Part shown: one piece after another, positions 45,937-55,858 of the stretch
How positions within the stretch are numbered: the first letter of the stretch is position 1
How the letters are laid out: every line of letters starts with the position of its first letter
Assembly: GCF_000376245.1 (NCBI RefSeq)
Contig: NZ_AQXM01000049.1
Span: 1-56,156, forward strand
DNA: 56,156 nt
Source of the DNA: Acaricomes phytoseiuli DSM 14247
GTDB taxonomy: Bacteria; Actinomycetota; Actinomycetes; Actinomycetales; Micrococcaceae
Reading direction: 5' to 3'
Notes under the pieces: generated by a model
Database searches by the model: none
What the model was told of the DNA's origin: nothing
The model's input: only the letters and a program-made list of their open reading frames with translations
Translations under genes and position numbers: made by a program

Positions 45937-46809
45937 ATGGACGAAACGCTTCCAGTACTGTCAGAACTAGAACTGCCGGATCTGGATGCGGATCTGGATG
46001 ATTCGAATCTGGCCGCGCAGTTAGTCCGGACCGCCGGGCAGCTGGCATATCAGATGCGGGCTCAGGGCCTTCAGGGGCAACGCAAGACCACCGTCTCCGA
46101 TGTGGTCACCGCTGCGGATCAAGCTGCTGAGGAATACATCGTCGCCCAGCTGACCCGCGTGCGTCCGGATGATGGAATCCTGGGTGAAGAAGGCGCTGCC
46201 CGCGCGTCTCGTAGTGGGCGTTCGTGGGTGATCGATCCTGTCGACGGCACGTACAACTTCCTTTCCGGGTTGAGCTATTGGTGTTCTGCTATCGCGCTCA
46301 GACGTGATGTCGCTTCAACTGGTGCCAAGACTGCCGATCCTGAGGTCATTCTCGGCGCGGTGTATCAGATCCAGGAGGACAAGCTCTGGTTGGGCGGAGA
46401 GGCTCTAGCGGCGACACTGAACGGCCGGCCGATCAGCGTCGCCGCAGCAGAGGATTCAACAGCATCGGGCGAGATCGGGGCCCTGGGGCAGATCAGCGCC
46501 GCGACCTACCTGCACCCCAGCTGGCTCGCCGCCCCCGATGCCCGGGAACCCTGGCTGGCTGCCGCGCAGAAACTGGCCACTATCCGGATGCTGGGCTCCG
46601 GTTCCTGCGATCTCTCCCGGGTGGCCCAGGGCGAGTTGGGCTGCTGGTTCCAGCACTCCACCGCGGAATGGGACTGGCTTCCGGGCAAGGCCATCGTGCG
46701 TGCCGCAGGAGGCGCCACGGAGACCCTCGAGGTTCGTGGACTGCGCTGGTTCCTGGCGGGCAGTGCGCTCGCTGTGGCCGAGCTCAGTGCAGCGCTCCGG
46801 GGCGGGTGA
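45937..46809 (+). CDS. inositol-monophosphatase-family phosphatase
   Basis: A 290-residue Mg-dependent phosphatase. Metal and substrate sites are GEEGAA, VIDPVDGTYNF (DPxDGTxNF) and the C-terminal WDWLPGKAIVRAAGG. Members dephosphorylate inositol phosphates, histidinol phosphate (HisN) or PAP. The N-terminal 25 residues are acidic and extra. It lies before pcrA with 70 bases between. The substrate cannot be told from sequence here. Confidence 0.9.
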   Translation: MDETLPVLSELELPDLDADLDDSNLAAQLVRTAGQLAYQMRAQGLQGQRKTTVSDVVTAADQAAEEYIVAQLTRVRPDDGILGEEGAARASRSGRSWVIDPVDGTYNFLSGLSYWCSAIALRRDVASTGAKTADPEVILGAVYQIQEDKLWLGGEALAATLNGRPISVAAAEDSTASGEIGALGQISAATYLHPSWLAAPDAREPWLAAAQKLATIRMLGSGSCDLSRVAQGELGCWFQHSTAEWDWLPGKAIVRAAGGATETLEVRGLRWFLAGSALAVAELSAALRGG

Positions 46810-46879
46810 TCCAGGATTGCGGCTCTCTGGTGCGGAGGAACCCTTCTGGTCAGTGCCAGGTTCTAGACTAGAGACCATC

Positions 46880-49285
46880 ATGGATATGCTCTTCGGTCCG
46901 CTCACGTCGCACTCAGCACAGGACAAGTCCACGGGAAATCCGTTACCGGATCTGGATCCGCAAGAGCTTTTGACCGGGCTCAACCCGGAGCAGGAAGCCG
47001 CGGTGATGCACCGTGGTTCCCCGCTGCTGATCGTCGCGGGTGCCGGTTCCGGGAAGACCCGGGTGCTCAGCCATCGCATCGCCTATCTGCTGGCGAGCAG
47101 CCAGGCGCATCCGGGGGAGATCCTCGCGATCACCTTCACCAATAAGGCGGCTGCCGAGATGCGCGAGCGCATCGAAGCGCTCGTGGGCGATCGCGCCAAG
47201 AATATGTGGATCTCCACCTTCCACTCATCCTGCGTCCGCATTCTGCGCAGGGAAGCGACGAATATCGGGCTGAGCAGCAATTTCTCCATCTACGATTCGG
47301 CGGACAGCCTGCGCCTCATCACCCTCGTGGCCAAGGGACTCGACCTGGATCCCAAACGCTTCGCGCCGAAGGCGATCCAGCACAAGATCTCCGCACTGAA
47401 GAACGAGCTCGTGGATGATGACAGTTTCGCGGCGGCGGCCTCGGGGCCGTTCGAAGAAGGCGTTGCCGAGGTGTACCGGGGCTACACCCAGCGGCTGCGC
47501 CAGGCGAACGCCCTGGACTTCGACGATCTGATCGCGCAGACGGTCTGGATGTTCCGCGCTTTCCCGGGGATCGCCGAGTACTACCGCAGGCGGTTCCGTC
47601 ACGTCCTGGTCGATGAATACCAGGACACCAACCACGCCCAGTACGCCCTGGTCCGGGAGATCGTCGGCCCAGGGGAGAACGGAGTCCCCGCAGAGCTGAC
47701 TGTAGTGGGGGATTCGGACCAGTCTATCTACGCCTTCCGGGGCGCCGATATCCGCAATATCGTCGAATTCGAAAAAGACTACCCCCAAGCACGCACCATC
47801 AAGCTGGAGCAGAACTACCGCTCCACGCAGACCATCCTCTCCGCGGCCAACGCGGTGATCGAGAAGAACTCGGACCGCCCGGACAAAAAACTCTGGACCG
47901 CCGAAGGCGATGGCGAGAAGATCGTCGGCTACGTGGCGGAGAACGAGCACGAGGAAGCCCGGTTCATCGCCGAGGAGATCGACCGGCTCCAGGATGACGA
48001 GGGCCTGCGGCCGGGCGATATCGCGATCTTCTACCGGACCAACGCCCAGTCCCGGTCCATCGAAGAAATCCTGATGCGAGTGGGCCTGCCGTACCGGGTG
48101 ATCGGCGGAACCCGGTTCTATGAGCGCAAGGAGATCAAGGACGCCGTCGCGTACCTGCGCGTGCTGCGGAATCCTGATGACGATGTCAGCCTGCGCCGGG
48201 TGCTCAACGAACCCAAACGGGGTATCGGGGACCGTGCGGAAGGTGCTGTTGCCGCGCTGGCCGAACGCGAACGGCTCTCGTTCATGGCTGCTCTGCGCCG
48301 GGCGGAAGACGCGCCGGGCTTGGCCACGCGCAGCCTGAACGCCGTGACCGGTTTCGTGCGGATGCTCGATGATCTGGCGCAGATCGCCGAGACCTCGGGC
48401 CCGGCCACCGTGCTGGAGGCGGTGCTGGAGCAGACGGGTTACCTGGAAGCGCTGCGTGCCAGCACTGACCCGCAGGATGAATCCCGGGTGGAGAACCTCG
48501 CGGAACTCGTCGCGGTGGTGCGCGAATTCGAACGGGACAATCCCGAAGGGACGCTCGGCGATTTCCTGGAGCAGGTCTCCCTGGTCGCCGATGCCGACCA
48601 GATCCCCGACGCCCCGGGGATGAGCCCCGCCGAGGCGGAGGCCGCAGTGGCCGAGGCGCGTCGCCTGGGCGTGATCACCTTGATGACCTTACACACCGCG
48701 AAAGGGCTGGAATTCCCGGTGGTGTTCCTCACCGGCATGGAGCACGGGATCTTCCCGCACGCCAGATCCGCCACCGATCCTCTGGAACTCGCTGAGGAGC
48801 GGCGGCTGGCCTACGTCGGGCTGACCAGGGCGCGCCAGCGGCTTTATCTCACCCGTTCCGAAGTGCGCAGCCTATGGGGGCAGAGCCAGTACAACCCGGC
48901 GAGCCCGTTCCTCGATGAAGTGCCCGCCTCGCTCATCGACTGGAAGCGGGAAGGCTCGGCGATGCCGGTGCCGTCGATCGGCTCCTCGGGCTGGGGGAGG
49001 GAGCGCTACGGCGGGTCTTCCTGGAATGCCGGCAGAGCCTACGGGGCCGGCCCTGGCACGGGTGCGGCTCCTTCTGCAGCCGCTGCGCCGAAAAAGAACA
49101 ACAGAGTCCAGCAGAACAAGGAGATCCCGGTGCTGAGCATCGGCGATGCCGTGGAGCACACCAGCTTCGGCTCCGGCACTGTGCTCGCCCTGGAGGGCAG
49201 CGGGGATAAGACCGTGGCGAAAGTCCGCTTCGGTGCGGAGGAAAAGCGCTTGCTGCTCCGCTACGCACCGCTGACCAAGGCCTAG
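46880..49285 (+). CDS. pcrA: ATP-dependent DNA helicase PcrA/UvrD
   Basis: An 801-residue superfamily 1A 3'-5' helicase for repair and replication restart. Motif I AGAGSGKTRVLSHR, motif II VLVDEYQDTNHAQY, motif III VVGDSDQSIYAFRGAD, motif IV LEQNYRST, motif V TLMTLHTAKGLEFPVVF and motif VI EERRLAYVGLTRARQRLYLT are intact. The C-terminal Tudor-like segment (VEHTSFGSGTVLALEG..TVAKVRFG) binds RNA polymerase in relatives. The frame extends upstream to 46538, but ATG 46880 gives the family N-terminus. It probably has its own promoter. Confidence 0.95.
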   Translation: MDMLFGPLTSHSAQDKSTGNPLPDLDPQELLTGLNPEQEAAVMHRGSPLLIVAGAGSGKTRVLSHRIAYLLASSQAHPGEILAITFTNKAAAEMRERIEALVGDRAKNMWISTFHSSCVRILRREATNIGLSSNFSIYDSADSLRLITLVAKGLDLDPKRFAPKAIQHKISALKNELVDDDSFAAAASGPFEEGVAEVYRGYTQRLRQANALDFDDLIAQTVWMFRAFPGIAEYYRRRFRHVLVDEYQDTNHAQYALVREIVGPGENGVPAELTVVGDSDQSIYAFRGADIRNIVEFEKDYPQARTIKLEQNYRSTQTILSAANAVIEKNSDRPDKKLWTAEGDGEKIVGYVAENEHEEARFIAEEIDRLQDDEGLRPGDIAIFYRTNAQSRSIEEILMRVGLPYRVIGGTRFYERKEIKDAVAYLRVLRNPDDDVSLRRVLNEPKRGIGDRAEGAVAALAERERLSFMAALRRAEDAPGLATRSLNAVTGFVRMLDDLAQIAETSGPATVLEAVLEQTGYLEALRASTDPQDESRVENLAELVAVVREFERDNPEGTLGDFLEQVSLVADADQIPDAPGMSPAEAEAAVAEARRLGVITLMTLHTAKGLEFPVVFLTGMEHGIFPHARSATDPLELAEERRLAYVGLTRARQRLYLTRSEVRSLWGQSQYNPASPFLDEVPASLIDWKREGSAMPVPSIGSSGWGRERYGGSSWNAGRAYGAGPGTGAAPSAAAAPKKNNRVQQNKEIPVLSIGDAVEHTSFGSGTVLALEGSGDKTVAKVRFGAEEKRLLLRYAPLTKA

Positions 49286-49419
49286 TCGGGTCCGCCGATC
49301 ACATCCGAGATCATGAATGTGTGGGCTTACTCACTAAACCGGTAGTCTGGGAGCGGGGCTCGGTACGACTGCATTAGAGTTCCCCTGGAAACTACTTCGA
49401 CGTAGAAGGACTTGAGCCC

Positions 49420-50589
49420 GTGGACCTGTTTGAATACCAGGCGCGCGACATGTTCGAAGCACATGGAGTACCTGTGCTTGCTGGCATTGTCGCCGAAACC
49501 CCAGAAGACGCGAAGGCGGCCGCCGAGAAGATCGGCGGCGTCACCGTAGTGAAAGCACAGGTCAAGGTCGGTGGCCGCGGCAAAGCCGGTGGCGTGAAGG
49601 TCGCGAAGACCGCTGATGAAGCCTTTGACCATGCCTCGGCGATCCTCGGCATGGATATCAAGGGTCATACCGTGCACAAGGTGATGATCGCGCAGGGCGC
49701 TGATATCGCCGAGGAGTTCTACTTCTCCATCCTGCTGGACCGCGCTAATCGCGAGTACTTGGCGATGTGCTCCGTAGAAGGCGGCGTGGAGATCGAGCAG
49801 CTGGCCGTGGAGCGCCCGGAGGCGCTGGCCAAGGTCTCGGTGGACCCGCAGGTCGGTATCGACCGCGCCAAAGCCGAGGAGATCGTCGACGCGGCAGGCT
49901 TCCCAGCCGAGCTGCGCGAACCGGTCATCGAGACCATCCAGAAGCTCTGGGACGTCTTCGCGGCCGAGGACGCCACCCTGGTAGAGGTCAACCCGCTGGT
50001 GAAGACCGGCGACGGGCGCATCCTGGCTCTCGACGGCAAGGTCACCCTGGATGAGAACGCGGGCTTCCGCCACCCCGAGCACGAGGCGCTGTCTGATAAG
50101 GCATCGGAAGACCCGCTGGAAGCCAAAGCCAAGGCCAACGATCTCAACTACGTGAAGCTGGATGGCGAAGTTGGCATCATCGGCAACGGCGCAGGCCTGG
50201 TCATGAGCACCCTCGACGTCGTCGCCTACGCCGGCGAGAAGCACGGCGAGGTCAAGCCCGCCAACTTCCTGGACATCGGCGGCGGAGCTTCCGCCGAGGT
50301 GATGGCCGCCGGCCTGGACGTGATCCTCAACGACCCGCAGGTCAAGAGCGTCTTCGTCAACGTCTTCGGCGGGATCACCGCCTGCGACGCAGTGGCCAAC
50401 GGCATCGTGAAAGCCCTGGAGATCCTGGGCGACAAAGCCAGCAAGCCGCTGGTAGTCCGCCTGGACGGCAATAACGTCGAGGCCGGCCGTCAAATCCTGG
50501 CCGACGCCGGGCACCCGCTGGTGACCCAGGCCGAGACCATGGACGCCGGCGCTGATAAAGCCGCTGAACTTGCCTACGCTGCGAAGTAA
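49420..50589 (+). CDS. sucC: succinate-CoA ligase, ADP-forming, beta subunit
   Basis: A 389-residue subunit of the TCA-cycle enzyme that turns succinyl-CoA into succinate with nucleotide triphosphate formation. The ATP-grasp part is at 1-230 ([59 protein letters not shown]). The C-terminal CoA-ligase part has [25 protein letters not shown] and [12 protein letters not shown]. It starts with GTG 49420 after AGAAGGAC. sucD follows by 14 bases, one operon. Confidence 0.97.
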   Translation: MDLFEYQARDMFEAHGVPVLAGIVAETPEDAKAAAEKIGGVTVVKAQVKVGGRGKAGGVKVAKTADEAFDHASAILGMDIKGHTVHKVMIAQGADIAEEFYFSILLDRANREYLAMCSVEGGVEIEQLAVERPEALAKVSVDPQVGIDRAKAEEIVDAAGFPAELREPVIETIQKLWDVFAAEDATLVEVNPLVKTGDGRILALDGKVTLDENAGFRHPEHEALSDKASEDPLEAKAKANDLNYVKLDGEVGIIGNGAGLVMSTLDVVAYAGEKHGEVKPANFLDIGGGASAEVMAAGLDVILNDPQVKSVFVNVFGGITACDAVANGIVKALEILGDKASKPLVVRLDGNNVEAGRQILADAGHPLVTQAETMDAGADKAAELAYAAK

Positions 50590-50603
50590 GGGGATCTAAA
50601 ACT

Positions 50604-51518
50604 ATGGCTATTTACCTGAACAAGGATTCCAAAGTCATCGTCCAGGGCATCACCGGCGGTGAAGGCACCAAGCACACCGCTCTCATGCTCAAGGCGGGCA
50701 CCCAGGTGGTCGGCGGCGTCAACGCGCGCAAAGCCGGTACCACGGTGAGCCACCAGGACCAGAACGGCCAGGAGGTCGAGCTCCCAGTGTTCGGCACCGT
50801 GGCCGAAGCCGTGGAGAACACCGATGCGGACGTCTCCATCGTCTTCGTCCCCCCGGCGTTCACCAAGGACGCCGTGGTCGAGGCGATCGAAGCTGAGGTT
50901 CCGCTGGTCGTCGTCATCACCGAAGGCGTTCCGGTGCAGGACAGCGCCGAATTCTGGGCGCTCGCGCAGTCCAAGGTCGACGCGGACGGCAAGCAGATCA
51001 CCCGCATCATCGGCCCGAACTGCCCCGGCATCATCACCCCCGGCGAATCCCTCGTCGGGATCACCCCGAACAACATCACCGGTAAGGGCGGCGTCGGCTT
51101 GGTCTCCAAGTCCGGCACGCTGACCTACCAGATGATGTACGAGCTGCGGGACCTCGGCTTCTCCACCGCCATCGGCATCGGCGGCGATCCGATCGTCGGC
51201 ACCACGCATATCGATGCGCTGGCTGCTTTCGAAGCGGACCCGGAGACCAAGGCCATCGTGATGATCGGTGAGATCGGCGGTGACGCCGAGGAGCGGGCCG
51301 CTGATTTCATCAAGGCCAATGTCACCAAGCCCGTGGTCGGCTATGTCGCAGGCTTCACCGCCCCCGAGGGCAAGACCATGGGCCACGCCGGGGCCATCGT
51401 CTCCGGTTCTGCAGGTACCGCTCAGGCTAAGAAAGAAGCTTTGGAGGCCGCCGGCGTGAAGGTCGGCAAGACTCCGAGCGAGACCGCTCGCCTGCTGCGC
51501 GAGGTCTACCCCGGCTAA
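50604..51518 (+). CDS. sucD: succinate-CoA ligase, alpha subunit
   Basis: A 304-residue partner of SucC. It has the CoA-binding start [23 protein letters not shown], the segment [36 protein letters not shown] and the phosphorylated histidine loop [19 protein letters not shown] 50604 follows AAGGGGAT. A terminator follows at 51537. Confidence 0.97.
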   Translation: MAIYLNKDSKVIVQGITGGEGTKHTALMLKAGTQVVGGVNARKAGTTVSHQDQNGQEVELPVFGTVAEAVENTDADVSIVFVPPAFTKDAVVEAIEAEVPLVVVITEGVPVQDSAEFWALAQSKVDADGKQITRIIGPNCPGIITPGESLVGITPNNITGKGGVGLVSKSGTLTYQMMYELRDLGFSTAIGIGGDPIVGTTHIDALAAFEADPETKAIVMIGEIGGDAEERAADFIKANVTKPVVGYVAGFTAPEGKTMGHAGAIVSGSAGTAQAKKEALEAAGVKVGKTPSETARLLREVYPG

Positions 51519-51536
51519 TCAGCCAACTACGCTCAG

Positions 51537-51574
51537 CCTCGGCCCGTCACCTTTTCCAAGGTGGCGGGCCGAGG
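51537..51574 (+). terminator. sucCD terminator
   Basis: CCTCGGCCCGTCACCTT and AAGGTGGCGGGCCGAGG pair over 17 positions with one G-T, a 4-base loop and a short GTTTCC tail. The 306-base gap 51519-51824 otherwise holds only a palindromic stretch (GATCTC, GGCGCC, GAGATC at 51772-51792) before the ABC genes. Confidence 0.8.
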
Positions 51575-51824
51575 CGTTTCCGGAAGGCGGCTCACTGAGA
51601 CCTTGTCGCAGCTGCGAGGTTTGTGGAACGCTTGGATAAAACTGCTCGCAGGCCCGCGGGATGCTGACTTCGCCGATTCAACTTTTATAGACATCCTGTC
51701 GGGGAAGTGAGCTAATCTATCTCTGGGCTATGGAATGCAAGTTTGAATAGCTCTCGGCGCTGCGCCCCTGTGATCTCATGGCGCCGGAGATCGTGCCGAA
51801 GAAGATAGTCAGGATCGTTGAGCC

Positions 51825-53561
51825 ATGCTACTCATCAGACTGCTCCGAGAATACGGGCGGCGCTACCGTCGCTATATTCTCGCCGTCATCATTTTCCAGC
51901 TTCTCGCGACCATCGCGGCGCTGTATCTGCCGAGCCTGAACGCTCAGATCATCGATCAAGGCGTCGCCACAGGGGATACCGAGTACATCTGGCGGGTCGG
52001 TGGTCTGATGCTCGTCGTGGCGATGGGCCAGGTCTTCGCCGCGATCATCGCCGTCTATTTCGGTGCGAAAGCCTCGATGGCGGTGGGCCGGGATCTTCGC
52101 CGCGGGATCTTCGACAAGGTCGGCAGCTTCTCCGCAGAGGAATTCGGGCGCTTCGGTGCTCCGACGCTCATCACCCGGGGCACCAACGATGTGCAGCAGG
52201 TGCAGATGGTGCTGCTCCTGGGCCTGAACTTCATGGTCTCCGCCCCGATCATGTGCGTCGGCGGCATCATCATGGCACTGCGGGAAGACATCAATCTTTC
52301 CTGGCTGCTCTGGGTCTCCGTGCCGGTGCTGCTGGCGATCGTCGGCTACCTGGTGTACTTGCTGCTTCCGCTGTTCAAGTCGATGCAGGCCAAGATCGAC
52401 AAGATCAACGGTGTCCTGCGCGAGCAGATCGTCGGCATCCGGGTGGTCCGGGCCTTTGTCCGGGAGCCTTATGAGACCAAGCGCTTCGATGCCGCGAACT
52501 GGGATCTGACCAAGGTCTCGCTGCGGGTGGGCAGCATCTTCGTGCTGATGTTCCCGCTCATCACGATGATTCTGCACCTCGCCACCGCGGCGGTGCTGTG
52601 GTTCGGCGGGCAGCGCGTCCACGCCGGGGAGATGCAGGTAGGGGCGCTCACCGCCTTCCTGCAGTACCTGCTGCAGATCCTGGTCGCGGTGATGATGGGC
52701 ACTTTCATGGCGATGATGGTGCCCCGGGCCGTGGTCTGCTCCGAGCGCATCGCCGAAGTCCTCGACGTCGTGCCCACGCTGCAGAACCCGGAGCATCCCA
52801 TCAATCCTGAAACCCGGCGCGGGGACGTGGAGTACCGGAACGTCACCTTCCAGTACCCGGGCGCAGAGGCACCGGTGCTGAAGAACATCTCCTTCAGCGC
52901 GAAGCCCGGCCAGATGGTGGCGATCATCGGGGCCACCGGCACGGGGAAGAGCACCTTGCTCTCGCTCCTGCCCAGGCTCTACGACGCAGTGGAAGGACAG
53001 GTGCTGCTCGACGGAGTGCCGGTCGACCAGATGAGCCGGGAGGCGATCACCTCCCGGGTGTCACTCGTCCCGCAGAAGCCGTACCTGTTCTCCGGCACGA
53101 TCGCATCGAATCTGCGCTTCGGGAAACCGAAAGCCGATGACGATCAGCTGTGGGAGTCCTTGCGCGTCGCCCAGGCAGCAGACTTCGTCGAAGAGAAAAC
53201 CGATGGGCTGGAGTCGAAAATTTCCCAGGGCGGCACCAATGTCTCCGGCGGCCAGCGGCAGCGCTTGTGCATCGCCCGGGCGCTCGTCGCCGACCCTAAG
53301 GTCTACCTCTTCGACGATTCTTTCTCAGCGCTCGATGTGGCCACGGACGCCCGGTTGCGCAAAGCCCTGGCCGCTAAGACGCAGGATGCCACGGTGATCA
53401 TCGTGGCCCAGCGGTTGGCGACCATCGTCAATGCGGATCAGATCCTGGTACTGGACCGCGGGGAGATCGTGGCCCGCGGCACGCATGCCGAGCTCTTGGA
53501 GGGGTCCGAAACCTACCGCGAGATCGTCGATTCCCAGCTCAGTGTCGAGGAGGTGGCGTGA
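51825..53561 (+). CDS. heterodimeric ABC exporter, subunit A (degenerate ATPase site)
   Basis: A 578-residue half-transporter: six membrane helices at about 18-315, then ATPase at about 335-570. Walker A GATGTGKSTLLS and signature NVSGGQRQRLCIARAL are normal, but Walker B reads VYLFDDSFSALD, with Asp where the catalytic Glu belongs, and the switch is VAQRLATI, with Gln for the usual His. This is the degenerate half of a TmrAB/BmrCD-type pair. The next gene overlaps its stop. Role likely multidrug or lipid export. Confidence 0.93.
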   Translation: MLLIRLLREYGRRYRRYILAVIIFQLLATIAALYLPSLNAQIIDQGVATGDTEYIWRVGGLMLVVAMGQVFAAIIAVYFGAKASMAVGRDLRRGIFDKVGSFSAEEFGRFGAPTLITRGTNDVQQVQMVLLLGLNFMVSAPIMCVGGIIMALREDINLSWLLWVSVPVLLAIVGYLVYLLLPLFKSMQAKIDKINGVLREQIVGIRVVRAFVREPYETKRFDAANWDLTKVSLRVGSIFVLMFPLITMILHLATAAVLWFGGQRVHAGEMQVGALTAFLQYLLQILVAVMMGTFMAMMVPRAVVCSERIAEVLDVVPTLQNPEHPINPETRRGDVEYRNVTFQYPGAEAPVLKNISFSAKPGQMVAIIGATGTGKSTLLSLLPRLYDAVEGQVLLDGVPVDQMSREAITSRVSLVPQKPYLFSGTIASNLRFGKPKADDDQLWESLRVAQAADFVEEKTDGLESKISQGGTNVSGGQRQRLCIARALVADPKVYLFDDSFSALDVATDARLRKALAAKTQDATVIIVAQRLATIVNADQILVLDRGEIVARGTHAELLEGSETYREIVDSQLSVEEVA

Positions 53562-55672
53562 TGAGTGATCAGGACGCGAAGAAGAACGTGAGCACGGAAC
53601 CGGCTGAGGAGGAGGTCCTCGACGAGGAGTTCCGCCCGACCGAATCCGACGGGGATATGTTCGGCAGCGCCCCCGCCAAGAAAGCCAAAGCCTTCTGGCC
53701 CTCGGCCAAGCGCCTCGTCGGGCTGCTCAGCAAGGACCGCAGAGCGCTCGTCTTCATCTTCCTCGCGGTAGCGGCTTCCGTGGTGCTGACCGTGGTCGCT
53801 CCGAAGATCCTCGGCAAGGCCATGGACGTGATCTTCAACGGCATCCTCGGCGCGCAACTGCCGGCTGGAGTGCCTAAAGAGCAGATTGTGGCCGGTGCCA
53901 GGGCGGAAGGCAATAACAATTTCGCGGATCTGCTCGACGCCTCCAATGTGGTGCCGGGGCAGGGGGTCAACTTCAACGACCTCTCCTTCCTGATCCTGGT
54001 GGTGCTCTCGATGTACTTCGTCTCGGGTGTCTTCCAATGGGCGCAGGGGTACGTGCTCAACCGGATCGTGATGAAAGCCATCCGCAAGCTCCGGGATGAC
54101 GTCGAAGCGAAACTGAACCGTCTGCCGCTGAGCTACTTCGACACCGGACAGCGCGGCGATGTGCTCTCCCGGGTCACCAACGACGTCGACAATGTCCAGC
54201 AAGGCATGCAGCAGGCCTTCTCGCAACTGGTCAGTTCGGTGCTGCTACTCGTGGGCTATGTCGTGATGATGTTCATCGTCTCCTGGCAGCTGGCGCTGAT
54301 CGCGTTGATCGCCATCCCGCTCTCCGGGGTGGTCGTTGGGGTGATCGGGGTGCGCAGCCAGAAACTCTTCGCGAACCAGTGGAAGAACACCGGGATGCTC
54401 AACGGCCAGATCGAGGAGTCTTTCTCTGGGCACTCTCTGGTCAAGGTCTTCGGCCGGCAAGCAGATATGCTGGAGCGCTTCGAAGAGCGCAATGAGGCCC
54501 TGTTCAAGGCGAGCTTCGGAGCGCAGTTCGTCTCCGGTATGATGATGCCGATCATGCAGTGGGTCAACTACCTCAGCTACGTCGGCATCGCGGTGATCGG
54601 CGGCCTGCGGGTCGCCTCCGGCCAGATGACACTGGGCGACGCCACTGCGTTCATCCAGTACTCGCGTGAGTTCAACCAGCCGCTGGCCCAGATGGGCGGT
54701 ATGGCCAATCAGCTCCAGTCCGGCGTGGCTTCCGCGGAGCGGGTGTTCGAATTCCTCGACGCCGATGAGCAGGAGCCGGATAGCGCTCAGAAGCATCTGC
54801 CGGCTCGCACCGATGGGCATGTCGAGTTCCAGCAGGTCAGTTTCAGCTACAGTGAGGACAAGCCGCTCATCGAGGACCTCTCCTTCGCGGCCAAGCCCGG
54901 TTCGACCGTCGCCATCGTCGGGCCCACCGGGGCTGGTAAGACCACCCTGGTCAACCTGGTGATGCGCTTCTACGAGCTGCAAGGCGGGCAGATCACTCTG
55001 GACGGGGTCGATATCACCGAACTCTCCCGCGCCGAGCTGCGCTCCAAAGTGGGTATGGTGTTACAGGATGCCTGGCTCTTCGGCGGAACGATCTACGACA
55101 ATATCCGCTACGGAAACCTGGACGCCACGCAAGAGCAGGTGCTTGCCGCGGCGAAGGCAACGTATGTGGATCGTTTCGTCCGGGCCTTGCCTGAGGGCTA
55201 CCAGACGATCCTGGATGACGAGGGCACGAGTCTGTCCGCAGGCGAGATGCAGCTGATCACGATCGCCCGCGCCTTCGTCTCGGACCCGTCTCTACTGATC
55301 CTGGACGAAGCCACCAGTTCTGTGGATACCCGCACTGAGGTCCTGGTGCAGAAAGCCATGGCCGCTCTCCGCGCGGATCGGACCAGCTTCGTCATCGCGC
55401 ACCGGCTTTCCACGATCCGGGACGCCGATACCATCTTGATGATGGAGCAGGGCCGGATCGTCGAACAGGGCAGCCATCAAGAGCTGCTGGCCGCAGGCGG
55501 CGCTTATTACCGGCTCTATCAGGCCCAGTTCGCCGGTGAAGATGCAGAAGCTCGGTTCGATGCCGATCAGGCGCTGGAACAGGAATCCGAAGGCGGCGAT
55601 GAGACTCATGCTGCCGGTGACGATGCGGCGCAGGCTGCCACTGCGCAGGCGACCCCGGGTAGTCAGGGGTAA
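53561..55672 (+). CDS. heterodimeric ABC exporter, subunit B (catalytic ATPase site)
   Basis: A 703-residue partner: acidic N-terminal tail (1-50), membrane domain with a long loop after the first helix (about 90-135), ATPase from about 420. Walker A VGPTGAGKTTLVN, Walker B LLILDEATSSVD with catalytic Glu and switch IAHRLSTIRD are canonical, but its signature reads SLSAGEMQLITIA instead of LSGGQ. Thus Walker motifs of B pair with the normal signature of A, and vice versa one site is degenerate, as in known heterodimers. ATG 53561 overlaps the previous stop by one base; AGGAGG lies 5-8 bases before. The C-terminal tail is Glu/Ala-rich. Confidence 0.93.
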   Translation: MSDQDAKKNVSTEPAEEEVLDEEFRPTESDGDMFGSAPAKKAKAFWPSAKRLVGLLSKDRRALVFIFLAVAASVVLTVVAPKILGKAMDVIFNGILGAQLPAGVPKEQIVAGARAEGNNNFADLLDASNVVPGQGVNFNDLSFLILVVLSMYFVSGVFQWAQGYVLNRIVMKAIRKLRDDVEAKLNRLPLSYFDTGQRGDVLSRVTNDVDNVQQGMQQAFSQLVSSVLLLVGYVVMMFIVSWQLALIALIAIPLSGVVVGVIGVRSQKLFANQWKNTGMLNGQIEESFSGHSLVKVFGRQADMLERFEERNEALFKASFGAQFVSGMMMPIMQWVNYLSYVGIAVIGGLRVASGQMTLGDATAFIQYSREFNQPLAQMGGMANQLQSGVASAERVFEFLDADEQEPDSAQKHLPARTDGHVEFQQVSFSYSEDKPLIEDLSFAAKPGSTVAIVGPTGAGKTTLVNLVMRFYELQGGQITLDGVDITELSRAELRSKVGMVLQDAWLFGGTIYDNIRYGNLDATQEQVLAAAKATYVDRFVRALPEGYQTILDDEGTSLSAGEMQLITIARAFVSDPSLLILDEATSSVDTRTEVLVQKAMAALRADRTSFVIAHRLSTIRDADTILMMEQGRIVEQGSHQELLAAGGAYYRLYQAQFAGEDAEARFDADQALEQESEGGDETHAAGDDAAQAATAQATPGSQG

Positions 55673-55696
55673 ACCACAAAGGGTGGTTAGAAGCCA

Positions 55697-55746
55697 CATA
55701 CAGAGAAGGGTCCGTGAACTACGATTCACGGACCCTTCTCTGTATG
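55697..55746. terminator. terminator of the ABC exporter operon
   Basis: Perfect 22-bp stem: the arms 55697-55718 and 55725-55746 start CATACAGAGAAGGGTCCG and end CTTCTCTGTATG, with a 6-base loop. Strong hairpin without a long T-tract. Confidence 0.75.
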
Positions 55747-55789
55747 CGGTAGTGGGTTTTGGGGGACTTATCGGGCGGACCCACTACCG
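55747..55789. repeat. second hairpin behind the ABC operon
   Basis: CGGTAGTGGGT (55747-55757) and ACCCACTACCG (55779-55789) form a perfect 11-bp stem with a G-rich 21-base loop, directly adjoining the previous hairpin. Role unclear. The following 69 bases up to the IS edge contain no gene. Confidence 0.6.
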
Positions 55790-55858
55790 GATCTATAGAG
55801 TTTCGGCTGTTGAGGCCGCTCTAATCGATCACTGAAAATTATTCTTCTCGGGTCATGC

